From Unio delphinus (Eukaryota > Mollusca > Bivalvia > Unionida > Unionidae), in NCBI GenBank assembly GCA_029339505.1, contig JAQISU010000022.1, positions 13,656,001 to 13,720,000 on the forward strand: a stretch of 64,000 nucleotides of DNA. Direction: 5' to 3'. The notes under the pieces are model-generated. The model saw nothing but the letters and a program-made list of their open reading frames with translations. It was not told where the DNA came from and ran no database searches. A program made the translations under genes and the position numbers. Below, piece after piece: positions 33,509 through 43,822 of this stretch; the stretch's first letter is position 1, and every line of letters begins with the position of its first letter.

Positions 33509-34032
33509 ATGGATCTATATTGTGTGAAGTGTAAAACGCGTACTAGCACAAATGATGTGACGACGATTACAACTAAAAATAACAGATCAGCACTTACTGG
33601 TAGATGTGCAACATGTGGTACAAAAAAATTTAGATTTGTTTCTATGAAACCCGGAGATGTTTTAAAAAAAAACGAGGAGGTGATATCGCAGCCAAATTGG
33701 CAAAGCTCCCTGGAACCCCATGGGCAAAGTACCCTGGAGAAAAGCACCTTCCAGGATATAGCTACTGTGGCCCCGGAACACGATTAGATAGCAGACTTGA
33801 TGATCAAAATCAGCCCCGACCCGGCGAGTATCCGATAAACGCTATTGATAAGGCGTGTCATGCTCATGATGTTGCATATAAAAGCAGCAATCTGCAAAAC
33901 AGGCATCTCGCGGATGTGAAATTAATTCATGCGTTAAATGCTGTTCCTAATAAATCCTTCAAAGAAAAATTAGCTTCATTTTTGATAAAATCGGCTATGA
34001 AAGGTAAATTGATGTTAGGTGCCGGTAATTAA
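33509..34032 (+). pseudogene. zinc-ribbon / phospholipase A2 virion protein, split at a poly-A run
   Basis: The first part (33509-33787 frame) carries a four-Cys zinc ribbon (YCVKCKT ... GRCATCGTKK), similar to the DUF5679 type. The second part (33697-34032 frame) carries a parvovirus-VP1-type PLA2 with calcium loop YCGPGTRLD and catalytic CHAHDVAY. Parvoviral and adintoviral PLA2 domains help virions leave endosomes. The two frames meet around the A9 run at 33664-33672, so one base separates them: a mutation, a sequencing homopolymer error, or slippage. The tail is basic and helical. Divergent from the ATPase and followed 4 nt later by the integrase. Confidence 0.82.
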
Positions 34033-34036
34033 TAAT

Positions 34037-34996
34037 ATGGAATCAATTTATTATTCCCCAAGAGGATACTGGAGAGGCAAGGCAGCAATCAATAAACTCG
34101 CCAGCGCCGCAAAAGTGAAAAAGGCCACTGCGGCTAATTGGTTATCCAAACAGGCACTATGGCAAATTTATCTACCGCGTCCTAAACAAATCAATTTCTC
34201 GCATTTTGATGTTACCGGACCCAATGAAGTTCATCAAGCTGATTTATTGTTTTTACCACATGACAACGGTTTCAAATACGCGCTAACTGTAGTTGACGTT
34301 GCGAGTCGATACAAACAAGCAGAACCGTTAAAAACAAAATCATCACCTGAAGTTTCTTATGCATTTGAAAAGATTTATCGACGAGGCCCACTACGCTGGC
34401 CAAATCTGTTACAAGTTGATCCTGGTAAGGAATTTCAAGGCGATGTTTTATCAGCGATGAAACATCACAATGTCACCATCAGACGAGGGCATACTGCGCT
34501 ACATCGCGATCAGGCAATTGTTGAACGATTTAATCGGACTCTTGCTGAACGGTTATTTGGATATCAATACGCGAAGGAGTTTATTCAGGATAAAAGATCC
34601 CGTGAATGGGTTAAGAGATTACCAGCTGTGATTACCGCGCTCAATAACGAGATTACTCGAACAATTAACATGAAACCTGTCAACGCGATTAAGAAAGCGT
34701 CTATACCAAAAGTGGAAATCCAAGGAATTTCACAAAAAAATTTCAAAGAACCAATTCTTGGTAGTAATGTCACTGTAAGGTACTTATACGAACCAGGAGA
34801 GGTTGAGGGTGGTAAAAAAAGAGCTACCGATCCTATTTGGAGTGTTACTGCACACAAGATATCTACTATAACATGATCTACGGGTAGACCAGCAATCTAT
34901 AAACTGGATTCAACTGCTCCTCAGCGAGGATTTGCTCGACAACAACTACAGGTAATCCCCGAGGATACTCAATTACCACCGCGTGGTCTTAACTAG
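34037..34996 (+). CDS. retrovirus-type (rve) integrase with in-frame TGA
   Basis: The family would insert element DNA into the host genome. From MESIYYSPRGYWRG the chain has an N-terminal helical domain, then the catalytic core with Asp69 (QADLLF), Asp128 (QVDPGKEF) and Glu163 (AIVERFNRTL), i.e. D,D(34)E, close to the usual DD35E. The open frame stops at a TGA (34874-34876, codon 280). The same frame then continues 39 codons (RPAIYKLDS ... RGFARQQLQVIPEDT) to TAG at 34994. That tail matches the normal C-terminus of Polinton integrases, so the TGA is probably a nonsense mutation. It ends 8 bp into the convergent polymerase gene. Confidence 0.88.
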
Positions 34997-37900
34997 CACC
35001 CCGGCGTCTGTTGCACTCAAGACAAGTCAACATCACATTGTTTCTGACATGACCGAGACTGTTATTTTTTCTGTCTACGGTAAATTGGCGAGGATCTTTA
35101 TCCGAATACTGCCAACGCATTATACAATTGCAACTCGCGCAGTGATTATTCTGTTGTTGTTTGAGCGTAATTATTAATTCAGCATCAATGTCAAATTCTC
35201 TATTATTTTTTTTATCTTGTTGTTTATAACCAGAGAGTTTTTTTCTGATTATATCCTTGACGTTGTCGGCGCTGATTGTAGTGTTATTATCGTCACCAAT
35301 GATTTCATCATCGAAAACAATTCTTCGAAGCTGATTTATTCTTCGTACTCTGGATACTGCGAGATAGACTAAATTTGACCATTCGATGCGATTATCTACC
35401 ATCCAAACAATTGTATCCGATATAGTCAATCCCTGTGAAGAATGTATCGTCGCTGCGTAACCTAACGTCCATGGGGATTTATCAGCACGCAATGCATTTT
35501 CGACGACGCTGATATCAACCAGCACAATATCATTTAATACGAGAATTTGTTTTTCACGTTGTCCTGGAATATCAACTTCAATGTTCTGTTTTCGTGTATC
35601 CGAAGGCCTATAACAAAGAGGCACAGGAAGTGTTGAAAAGTTTTCTTTATGCAATTTAAATAACCTCATCTGAAGTGTGTCTCTGACTATTTTTCTACTT
35701 GCAATTATCAAATCGTTTGGTCTCCACGTTTCCCAAAAATCTTTTAATGGAGTTTCTGAAATTATTTCACGCGCTATTTCGCATTGGATTCTGTCCGGTT
35801 GTAGTCTAATTAGCGCTTTGAATTCTCGTAATCGTTCATCAAGTGATCTATAATCAGTGGTGATTTCTTCATAGTAGTCTACAAAACCCTTTAGCCATTC
35901 ATGTGGAGATGCACCGACAAATGGTGGTGGTTGGCCGTTATCACCGCACATAACGACTTTTGTGTTTTTGTTTAACAACCACTCGAGAAATGTTTGTAAT
36001 ACATCTAATGACACTGTGCATATTTGATCCCAAATTATGATTTCAGGAATGAATTTATCACCCATACGCTCAGGAGTCCATTTGTCACCCTTCCATCGAA
36101 AAAAACTGTGGTAGGTACAGGCATTTACCTCTCGCTGTATCATCTCTCTGGCGAGTCTGTGAGTAGGTGTTAGGACAATCATGTTTGACCGACGAAATAA
36201 TTCAATTGCAAGAGTTGTCTTTCCTGACCCACCACAACCGTTTAAATAAACTGTCTTGTATCTACACACTGGATCAGATACCGGTGGTGCATTAGAAAAT
36301 TCTGATTGAATTTGAATACGGTTACATGAAAGATATTTATCATCCATGGTAACGTCTGCGGATTCACAATACTCATGTAGCGTTTCCTTTTTAAATCGCC
36401 AACGCCCCCACGCTTCCTCGGGATCTGTGAATGCCGCTACAGCTGATTTGTATTTATTGTGGATATACATCGAATCAGTGGCTACTCTAACCGCGGTATT
36501 AGGAAATCTATTTATCATCGAAAATAAATTGATAGAAGCATAAGCCAGCATAGAACTTCTCAAATGCGTATATTGTTTAAAATATCCATCACAGTAGGTA
36601 ACAACCGTACCTAATTTCTCACCATCGGATAGGAAAGCGTCTTTACGATTTACAAGTTTTCCCTGTTTCGTTAAATCCGTTACGATAAAATCGTATTCAG
36701 CGATGTCTATGATCAACCGCGAAGAATATTTTGCATTGTCGTATCTTCCACCCTGGGTAAATTTACCGATTATTCTTCGTCCAAAATCTTTTGCTTGTCC
36801 GCTTTTAATTTCAAATAACTTCTTAGACCAATTCATGATTTGTTCTTCACTAAAATTCGAAGAATTTCCATCTGGAAATTGTTTTCGCTGTTCGCTAATT
36901 ATACGATCTAGATCGGGTTGTGGTAGCCAAACTTCTTTCTGAGCTCGATAGCATATAATAGCTTCGGAAACAATCAACGATATTAGCATACCACAATCAA
37001 TCATATATCGTAGTAACACTATTGGCATCCAGGCCTTTTCAGATATATGTCTACCAAGCCAAACATAACTACACGGATGTAACCCTGTAGCGAGTTCAAA
37101 TGATATCACACGAGCGAATCCAGTTAAATCAAAATCAGGCAATGGACCATTAATCGCAACACGAGTCATTTCATGCGTGGGGTGTCCAAATCGTTTAAAG
37201 TACTCAGCACATTCCCCATATCCGAGAAAACTTCCAGGATAACACGCGGATATATCAATTGAAATCATACCATCACGTGAGTATTTTGTATTCCACAGTC
37301 CTCCATGACTAAATTTGACGCAACTCAATTTAACGTCCTCGAGAAAATCACTTCGTGTTGGACGCCATGAGTTTTTTTCTCTTGCGAAGTGAGCTACCAC
37401 CGATGGAATAGTAAAACTATCCGTGAGTAGTTTTTCATGGAAACTCTCCGGTGAAAAATCATTAGCGATTTTTCTCATTCTGTTATCTAATTCTTCAACG
37501 CGATATAATTCACCATTTGGTCTCACAAATTGATCGAATCCTATTTCGGGATCTTCATCACTTCTAAGTAACCACACTGACACAGGATCATCTTTACACA
37601 GCGTGTGAATAGCATCGAATAATTTCTCTTCATAAAAAACATCCCCGACGAATTCTTGGGGTATATATCTCACGGTTCGTTCTCGTGGAAATATTGTTAC
37701 CGCAGGTGTCCACGCGTGTTTGTTATGATCAATAATTTGTATTGGCGCTCCATTTTTGTTATATTTCGGTTCGTATAAAACTTCTCCGGTTATCGTCATA
37801 ACGGTTATTGGGAATCTTAATGATGTTTCTAATTTAGCTATATCAGAAATCTTTGCACCGTGTTGTTTCACTGTCAGTTCCCCTTCGGTTATTTTCCTAC

Positions 37901-39134
37901 GTCGCAGATCAGTTAGTTTATTTCCTCGGGATGCATTTGTGAAGTGTTCCATTACCCGTGTTGCTTTACAATTCAGTGAACTAGAATATTTCATAGGAGC
38001 TAGTTTTGCGATATCGGGTTTACTATTTAACGGATATAACCCATAAACAATTGCTGTTACGGGATAAGATCTCTCGTAGTATGGTTTGTCGATTCCAGTT
38101 AGAATTCCTGGTTTGGAATCTCTACTCACAATGACAGTTTTTTTATTCTTGAGGATTGGTTCATATTTATCCCTGATAATCCATTCGCCGCCGACTTCGA
38201 TAATGAATTTTATTCTGAAAAAATACTTCTGTTGGGGATTGCTTTGTTTGGAAATTGCTTTGCAATTTACCTTTGGATTTCCATCTTTGATTTTCCTTGT
38301 TTGGGAATTGCTTTGCAATTTACCTTTGGATTTCCATCTTTGAATTTCCCCTTTGGATTTTACACCCTTGGATTTCCAACCCGTTGGCGAGCCAAGATGT
38401 GAAATTATCTCTGCTGCTCTTTCATCGTTCATAGTAGCATCGATGTTGGGTACACTGACATCTTCGTCAATAATTCGAAATGTTGACCAACAGTATGCTG
38501 CACCGTCTCGGTAGAATTCATTAAAACACTCCCTGATTTTACTTAGTATAGTTCTATCACCGATTAGACGTTTTGGTGTATCAGAGACTCTATCGAGATT
38601 GAATTTATCATTTTTCCAAGGCTTGATTTTCGATGATCTCTTGAACTCATTATCAAGATTGAATTTAGCATTTTTCCAAGGCTTGATTTTCGATAATCTC
38701 TTGAACTCATTATCAAGATTGAATTTAGCATTTTTCCAAGGCTTGATTTTCGATAATCTCTTGAACTCATTATCAAGATTGAATTTAGCATTTTTCCAAG
38801 GCTTGATTTTCGATAATCTCTTAAACTCATTATCAAGATTGAATTTAGCATTTTTTCAAGGCTTGATTTTCGATAATCTCTTGAACTCATTATCAAGATT
38901 GAATTTAGCATTTTTCCAAGGCTTGATTTTCGACAATCTCTTGAACTCATTCTCAAGATTGAATTTAGCATTTTTCCAAGGCTTGATTTTCGATAATCTC
39001 TTGGACGCATTATCAAGATTGAATTTAGCATTTTTCCAAGGCTTGATTTTCGATAATCTCTTGAACTCATTATCGAGATTGAATTTAACATTTTTCCAGG
39101 GCTTAATTTTCGATAATCTCTTGAACTCCTCCAT
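34989..39134 (-). CDS. family B DNA polymerase - SF1 helicase - HNH fusion protein
   Basis: About 1380 codons from MEEFKRLSKIKP at 39134. The order is: a 9-unit 20-residue repeat (~5-185); a Lys-rich insert made of micro-hairpins (~250-300); polymerase palm with motif A DISACYPGS (~627), a motif B-like GRRIIGKFTQGG (~785) and motif C ATDSMY (~885); SF1 helicase with Walker A GGSGKTT (~968), GDNGQPPP and GYAATIHSSQGLT (~1225); C-terminal HNH-like CASC...TVDRKNN...CLECN (~1331-1380). I saw no clear exonuclease motifs. One in-frame TGA (38856-38858, a Trp codon changed in repeat unit 5) interrupts it; downstream, 34989-38432 is open for 1147 codons. Canonical Polinton polymerases are protein-primed and lack this helicase/HNH fusion. 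Confidence 0.85.
38246..38330. repeat. micro-hairpins inserted inside the polymerase gene
   Basis: AAATTGC-TTT-GCAATTT (38252-38268) and AATTGCTTTGCAATT (38306-38320) sit in a short direct repeat (acctttggatttccatcttt). They encode a low-complexity Lys/Ser/Asn stretch in frame. The complementary form AAATTGC-AAA-GCAATTT opens the window at 5-21 in copy A. Confidence 0.8.
38581..39134. repeat. 60-bp tandem array, nine units, coding for 20-residue repeats
   Basis: Nine near-identical 60-bp units start at 38581 and every 60 bp to 39120, plus a partial unit. They lie at the polymerase N-terminus in frame (EFKRLSKIKPWKNAKFNLDN). The + strand and a second - frame are also open because 60 is divisible by 3. 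The unit at 38821 has a C-to-T change creating the stop. The third copy at 31811 has only one unit-like segment. Confidence 0.95.
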
Positions 39135-39176
39135 GTTATAATTAAAACAAGTATTTAAATAGAAAAATATAGTATA
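39135..39176. promoter_or_regulatory. divergent promoter between polymerase and zinc-finger gene
   Basis: 42 bp of A/T with TTATAAC at the polymerase ATG on the - strand and TATAGTATAATG on the + strand. Confidence 0.5.
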
Positions 39177-39467
39177 ATGAATCACTGCAAGTGGCTTATG
39201 ATTGGATCAACAACCCCGTGTAACAAGTCATGCAGAAGCGAATTCTGTGGGTATCATATGCAAAGCGTGAGAAACGGTTCAAAAGGTCCTCTCCCATGCC
39301 TCCGATGTGGGGTGGGCGTCAGGGGAAAATCACAATTATGCCTCAGTTGCGGCGGAAAACGATACAGGGAACTAAAACGCTATTATGACAAACGAATCAA
39401 TGACTCGTTCAATGACAAAGTCATCAAAACCCCTCAAGATTATATCCAGAGATTTATAATAAATTAG
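39177..39467 (+). CDS. small double zinc-finger protein
   Basis: 96 residues with two metal sites visible: C-x10-C-x3-C-x4-C-x2-H near the N-terminus (NHCKWL..PCNKSCRSEFCGYH) and CLRCGVG...CLSCGG at residues ~40-60. The tail is Lys/Arg-rich. Such small Cys-rich proteins are common in large DNA viruses and adintovirus-like elements and probably bind nucleic acid. It is divergent from the polymerase and just upstream of the HNH gene. The frame is intact here and decayed in the third copy (31950). Confidence 0.65.
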   Translation: MNHCKWLMIGSTTPCNKSCRSEFCGYHMQSVRNGSKGPLPCLRCGVGVRGKSQLCLSCGGKRYRELKRYYDKRINDSFNDKVIKTPQDYIQRFIIN

Positions 39468-39488
39468 ACAAATAGTATTATTATACAA

Positions 39489-39979
39489 ATGAGCCAAGAT
39501 TTCAGACCCCATCCAGTGCTTGTTAATTACGAAGCCTCCAGTGATGGTGTTGTCAGGCACCGCAGACTAAAAAACAGGTTGAATGGGTAAATAATATGGG
39601 GTATTTGATGTTTTCAGCTGGGAGGAAGAAGTTTCTCTGTCATAGAATTATTTTTGAAGTATTTCATGGACCAATCGAAGACGGCTTTGTGATTGATCAC
39701 ATAAATGGCGTGAAGACTGATAATTGTCTTGGGAATCTTCAAGCCGTCTCACAAAGTCAGAATGCAAAATTAGGTGGAACTGGTAGGAACTCAAAACGCC
39801 CTAGGGGGGTCAAATCGTTTGATTTAGAAACCAGTGAGGAGAACATATTTCAATCAATAAATGAAGCCAGTAGATACTTTGACATTTGTAGTGCTTCAAT
39901 ACGATTTGTTGCTGAAAATATAATTAAAACTGCTCTGTCAAAACGGACAGGTCACAGGATAAAATTCGTATACACCTAA
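39489..39979 (+). pseudogene. HNH homing-type endonuclease, frameshifted
   Basis: MSQDFRPHPVLVNYEASSDG opens at 39489 (ATTATACAAATG before it) and stops at 39588. The rest reads in another frame from 39596. It has the HNH core (HRIIFEVFHG ... VIDHINGVKTDNCLGNLQAVS) and a C-terminal NUMOD-like DNA-binding segment (SINEASRYFDICSASI). This architecture is typical of free-standing homing endonucleases in phages and large viruses. The third copy has the matching gene in the same place, so it is a standing part of the element family. Confidence 0.78.
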
Positions 39980-40502
39980 AACGATTCAAGGGGGATAAAT
40001 CCTTTATGTATAAATCCAACAACTGAATACACTCTACTCACTAAGTTCCCTTGTATTATGACGTCAAAGGATTTGTGTCGTCTGCTAGTACCTGTATACC
40101 TTGACTAGGCGCGTCGCACACGTGACTGTAATGGGAATACATAGTTTCGGTATAGTTGTATTTTTTTAACAATTTCTAAAACCTTTTATTGTCGCTTTGG
40201 CTAAAACTGCATTATTTAAACAGCCTGTATTTATTTAGATCATGTACAGACGTTCTTTATCGCGCTCAGCCGGAAGTGTTTTCCATTCATTGACGTAGGT
40301 GGGCGTGGTTAAAATTTCTGTATACCGCTCTTTGTGATTTAATCGATAATGTACTTGTCTAGAGAATTAGAACAGGGAAAATATACGCTGTTATTTAACA
40401 ACTGTATTATTTTGTTTAGCGCTTCATTAAACTATTTTGTTCCATTTAAATGTTGTGAAACAGTATTAATAAGTAATTCAAGAAAATAAAATAACACACT
40501 CG

Positions 40503-40713
40503 TGAAACGACGGGGCTTTATTAGTCGCCTTATATATATTACGGCTCGTAATAAGCTTGGGGCTTTCGAAGGCCAAATCCGACCGATCAAAACTAACCAA
40601 CGCCATTAACACGGGCGTGTGGTTGTCTTTTTAATCATGCAACCGGGTTAATTTAGTTTGGTTGCTTTTGATTGGTTGTGGATTAGCCGTAGAAAATCTG
40701 CCCCGTCGTTTCA
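40503..40713. repeat. 211-bp unit with 14-bp terminal inverted repeats
   Basis: TGAAACGACGGGGC (40503-40516) and its exact complement (40700-40713). The interior also has partial inverted motifs (AACCAACGCC / GGCGTGTGGTT). I see no clear flanking duplication. Confidence 0.65.
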
Positions 40714-40715
40714 TG

Positions 40716-41350
40716 TTTGTGCTGTCTTGTGCCGTCCCCACATTATTACCATCAATCGTTCCATTGAATTATAATCCATCCTTATATGGAATTGTGCCGT
40801 CCCACATCAATCGTTCCATTGAATAAATACCATCCTTAATTAAGTTAATATAAGTATATGTATGCCTAAAAGTCTGCCGCAACACTCGAGCGGAGACATA
40901 TATGGCATTGTGCCGTCCCACATCATTACCATCAATCGTTCCATTGAATTATAATCCATCCTTAATTAAGTATATGTATGCCTAAAATCTGCCGCAACAC
41001 TCGAGCGGAGACATATATGGCATTGTGCCGTCCATTAATTAAGATAATTAAGTACATGTATGACGCCCCCCAAGCATATCTTCTGGGCGGTCTAAGATGG
41101 TGTTTGCCACGTTAGGCCTCCCGCTGGAGATGTATGTTTCGGGTCCCCTTGGGCTTACATGGATGCGAAGGCACCCAAGGAGTTCCAAAGATACGTGTTG
41201 TCTCATACCTCTGGGTCTCTTTCACGTTATTTGACGCGAAATGGGGTTTTCAGTACAGCATATACATGGACTTAATTAAGTTAATTAAGTATATGTATGC
41301 CTAAAATCTGTCACAACACTCGAGTGAAGATATACGGCATTGTACTGTCC
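40716..41350. repeat. tandem repeat, about 115-bp unit, in the element centre
   Basis: Units built from tgtgccgtccca, atcaatcgttccattgaat, ccatccttaattaag and gccgcaacactcgagcggag begin near 40730, 40793, 40910 and 41023. The last is interrupted by ~200 bp of GC-richer sequence (about 41062-41266) and resumes to 41350. Confidence 0.8.
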
Positions 41351-41401
41351 ATATATTTTTTAATAATTAGAGGTAATATATTATTATATTTTTATAAAAA
41401 T

Positions 41402-41680
41402 ATGGATATCAAAGATGTAAATGCTATAATTGCTGAAATTTCAATTTTAAAAAATAAAGGGGTATTATTATCTAAAGATCTCGACGCTGACGAGATTACC
41501 TCGGAATATGAAGACATTGAGTATCAGTCTAGTAAGGGTCGTTATGTTTTACCTAAGATGTACAGACTCGTGAAAGGAATTCAAAAGTCCATCAATGCTT
41601 GTTTGTACGGTAACGACATTAATGTATTTATAACGCTATTTAGCACCGTTGAAGCCATACGTCAAAAGCTCGGCCAATAG
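41402..41680 (+). CDS. small unknown protein, copy B
   Basis: 92 residues from MDIKDVNAIIAEI (TTTTTATAAAAATATG at the start). It is acidic and helical with no motif I recognise. After the TAG at 41678 the same frame stays open for 25 more codons to TAA at 41756, with similar composition, so the TAG may be a nonsense mutation in a ~118-residue protein. Confidence 0.45.
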   Translation: MDIKDVNAIIAEISILKNKGVLLSKDLDADEITSEYEDIEYQSSKGRYVLPKMYRLVKGIQKSINACLYGNDINVFITLFSTVEAIRQKLGQ

Positions 41681-41834
41681 TATCAAAAACGAGCTCAAAT
41701 TAGTTCTAAGGTTCGTGATCTTAGGAAGATATTAAACGAGGAGCGACCCGTATCTTAACCACGTGAGCGTTACTATAAAAAATAGGCTTTCAGTAAATTA
41801 CTAAAAAATTTATTTTTTTTAGCGTTTTTTGTAA

Positions 41835-42113
41835 TTACATAGGATTTTCTCCTGAAATGATACTCAGCAGTTTGAGTTTACTCATGCAATTATGTGCGTA
41901 CTGGATGATCTGGTCGTGGTAGCAAGTAATCACCACGACGCCTCCATTTTCACGTAGTTGTTGTTGTTGCCGTGTCGTTAATAAAAATCGTTCATTTCCG
42001 TTCTCAGATATTACAATTTTGAAACCCTCAGCGATGTTATTTCGGAAACATTCGCGGATAGCGTCGTACAGTTTAACCTTGTCGGAGATGGATACGTTAG
42101 CTTGATGGTACAT
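41835..42113 (-). CDS. small unknown protein, divergent from the virion block
   Basis: 92 residues starting MYHQANVSISDKVKLYDAI, with TTAAATAATG at the start. Mixed alpha/beta, Gln-rich stretch (TTRQQQQLREN), no recognised family. It is the only leftward gene between the centre and the virion block. Confidence 0.5.
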   Translation of the reverse strand: MYHQANVSISDKVKLYDAIRECFRNNIAEGFKIVISENGNERFLLTTRQQQQLRENGGVVVITCYHDQIIQYAHNCMSKLKLLSIISGENPM

Positions 42114-42178
42114 TATTTAATAACTCAGCTTTTAATTGTAATAGTTTCACATTTGAAAACTCAGTTCACAAACACTAT
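42114..42178. promoter_or_regulatory. divergent spacer before the virion gene block
   Basis: 65 bp between the leftward 92-residue ORF and gene A. It contains TTAAATAATG (-) and ACACTATATG (+) touching the two start codons. Confidence 0.4.
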
Positions 42179-43287
42179 ATGGTAGGTGAATCGCTTACAA
42201 CTAGATTAGCCCGAGAGCGGCTAGCAGCAATTAAAAAGTTTATACCGGTTCGAGACAGACTTCGTGAGAAACTTCAACAACGACAACAAGCGCAGACTGA
42301 CTTTTCTGTGTCAAGTGAACAACTGTTTACTCCGATAACAAGTGCGACCAAAGATGTAAAAAAGTTAACTGAAGCAGCGATATACGGAGATATTCCTGAA
42401 CGAGAACGAGCAAAGAAGGCGCCGCTGCTTAATACGCTTGAAAAAATTGCAGCAGAGACCAAACAAACACGCGCAGGGATACAACAGTTATCCAGGGATA
42501 TAAAAACTCAGCGTTAATATGAACGATTAGCTGATATATATTGATGATTCTGCGCCTGAAACTCAAAGAGTTTCCACACCTGAACCACAACCTGTTGATG
42601 TCGTCACCCCAAGAGGTGTTCCTTTTATAGATAAATTCACCGAAAACGCTATAGCAGAAATCAGACGACATCAATTAATAAAAAATAAAGATTATGCGGA
42701 CTTTGGCGTTTTCGCTATCCAAAAATATTATTCAAAGGGAGAGTTTTTAAAAGACGAGTATAAAAAAAACATAATTAAACGAGATGACTGGGTAGATTGG
42801 TTATATAAAATAAACAAGGATATTTCTGGTAATTTGAAAAGGGATACAATTGAGTATAGATCTTTTAAAATAGGAGTTGATAGTTATGGTATACAAAAAC
42901 AACAAGAACGAGAAAAACAAAGTCGAGGCCGACAAAGGCAATTATTTGATGATAGTCAGGGCGCAACTGGTACAACTGAGGAAACAAGCGGAAAGGGATA
43001 TTCGATTAAAAACCCTTTTGGATTTCAACGCTGGAGTCTTTGACGTTAGCGTGACATGCCCTGGTAATATTCTCAGTGATATATCACGGTTAGAGGTTCT
43101 CATTGGAGGGAAACGAGCCGGAAATAACTCACCGGAAGTAATTAATGAAGCAACTGATATCTGTAGACGATTATTTGCGGGTGGTATCATGGACATTAAT
43201 GTATATCGAGAACTCATTGCTGAATTAGTTGAAAATCACAGAGACGCCCTACGTTATGATGAAAATCCAATGGATGTAAGCGATTGA
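42179..43287 (+). pseudogene. gene A (unknown virion-block protein), copy B, broken
   Basis: Starts MVGESLTTRLARERL like copy A and stays open to 42517, then runs through at least two frame changes (frames at 42834-43043 and 42877-43287). The conserved C-terminal block (TCPGNILSD, LIGG-K, AGNNSPE) is recovered at the end. The middle is diverged and contains a GAAACTC-AAA-GAGTTTC micro-hairpin (42558-42574). Confidence 0.75.
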
Positions 43288-43321
43288 TCACTAATTGAAA
43301 AACTACTAGTTTTATAACAAG

Positions 43322-43822
43322 ATGATTCTACACTACAACCATGATAAACCCGTAAGCGTCTACGTGGTGAATTCACGATTGCCTGTTTATAGAGCGTATT
43401 AAGGAGATGGTTTCGGCAATACCATTGCGGGGTTATTTACAAGAATGGCTCCAAAGGTGGCGCCGTTAGCTAAACAATTATCAATGAAAGCCATTGATGC
43501 TATCCGTGATAAGGGAATCAATTTCGTTGGAAATCTTGCCGGAAAGGCATTTTCTGCTGCGAGAGATAAAATAGCATCATTGGTGCGAAATAAACCAGCG
43601 GTGCTTCCATCAACTACAGTGATGCCTGCAAAAATCAGCAAAGTAATAAATAGCGCAGTGGAAGAAAAACTAGCGTCGTTGGCGAACAGTAACCAAGATG
43701 ATATCGCAAACATGATAGCAGGAAGTGGTTTGAAACGAAAAAGAAATTCGAAGAATTTTTCAACGACGATGATTACAAAGAATTTCACAATTGAAAATAC
43801 TAGTAATGTTATAAATGTTTAA
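43322..43822 (+). pseudogene. small basic minor capsid protein, copy B, nonsense at codon 27
   Basis: Starts MILHYNHDKP like copy A. A TAA at 43400-43402 replaces the Tyr that copy A has just before the GDGLG turn; the rest (43403-43822) is open. IAGS-G is conserved. The C-terminus is extended beyond copy A's KR tail by a micro-hairpin insertion, AAATTC-GAA-GAATTT (about 43744-43758). Overlaps the MCP start by 8 nt. Confidence 0.72.

Larger units (their letters stand above)
39980..41401. other. central non-coding region of copy B
   Basis: 1.4 kb without a credible gene between the leftward replication genes and the rightward virion block. It holds an inverted-repeat unit (40503-40713) and a tandem repeat (40716-41350). 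Candidate replication origin or control region by position. Confidence 0.55.

Noticed and set aside
38581..39134. CRISPR-like array
   Set aside because: Units are contiguous 60-bp tandem repeats without unique spacers and lie in frame in a coding gene.
38599..39141. + strand 180-codon ORF over the array
   Set aside because: Open only because a 60-bp repeat lacks stops in several frames; the polymerase frame on the - strand has the conserved start.
41062..41266. possible structured RNA in the GC-richer patch
   Set aside because: No consistent fold or conserved motif could be recognised by eye.
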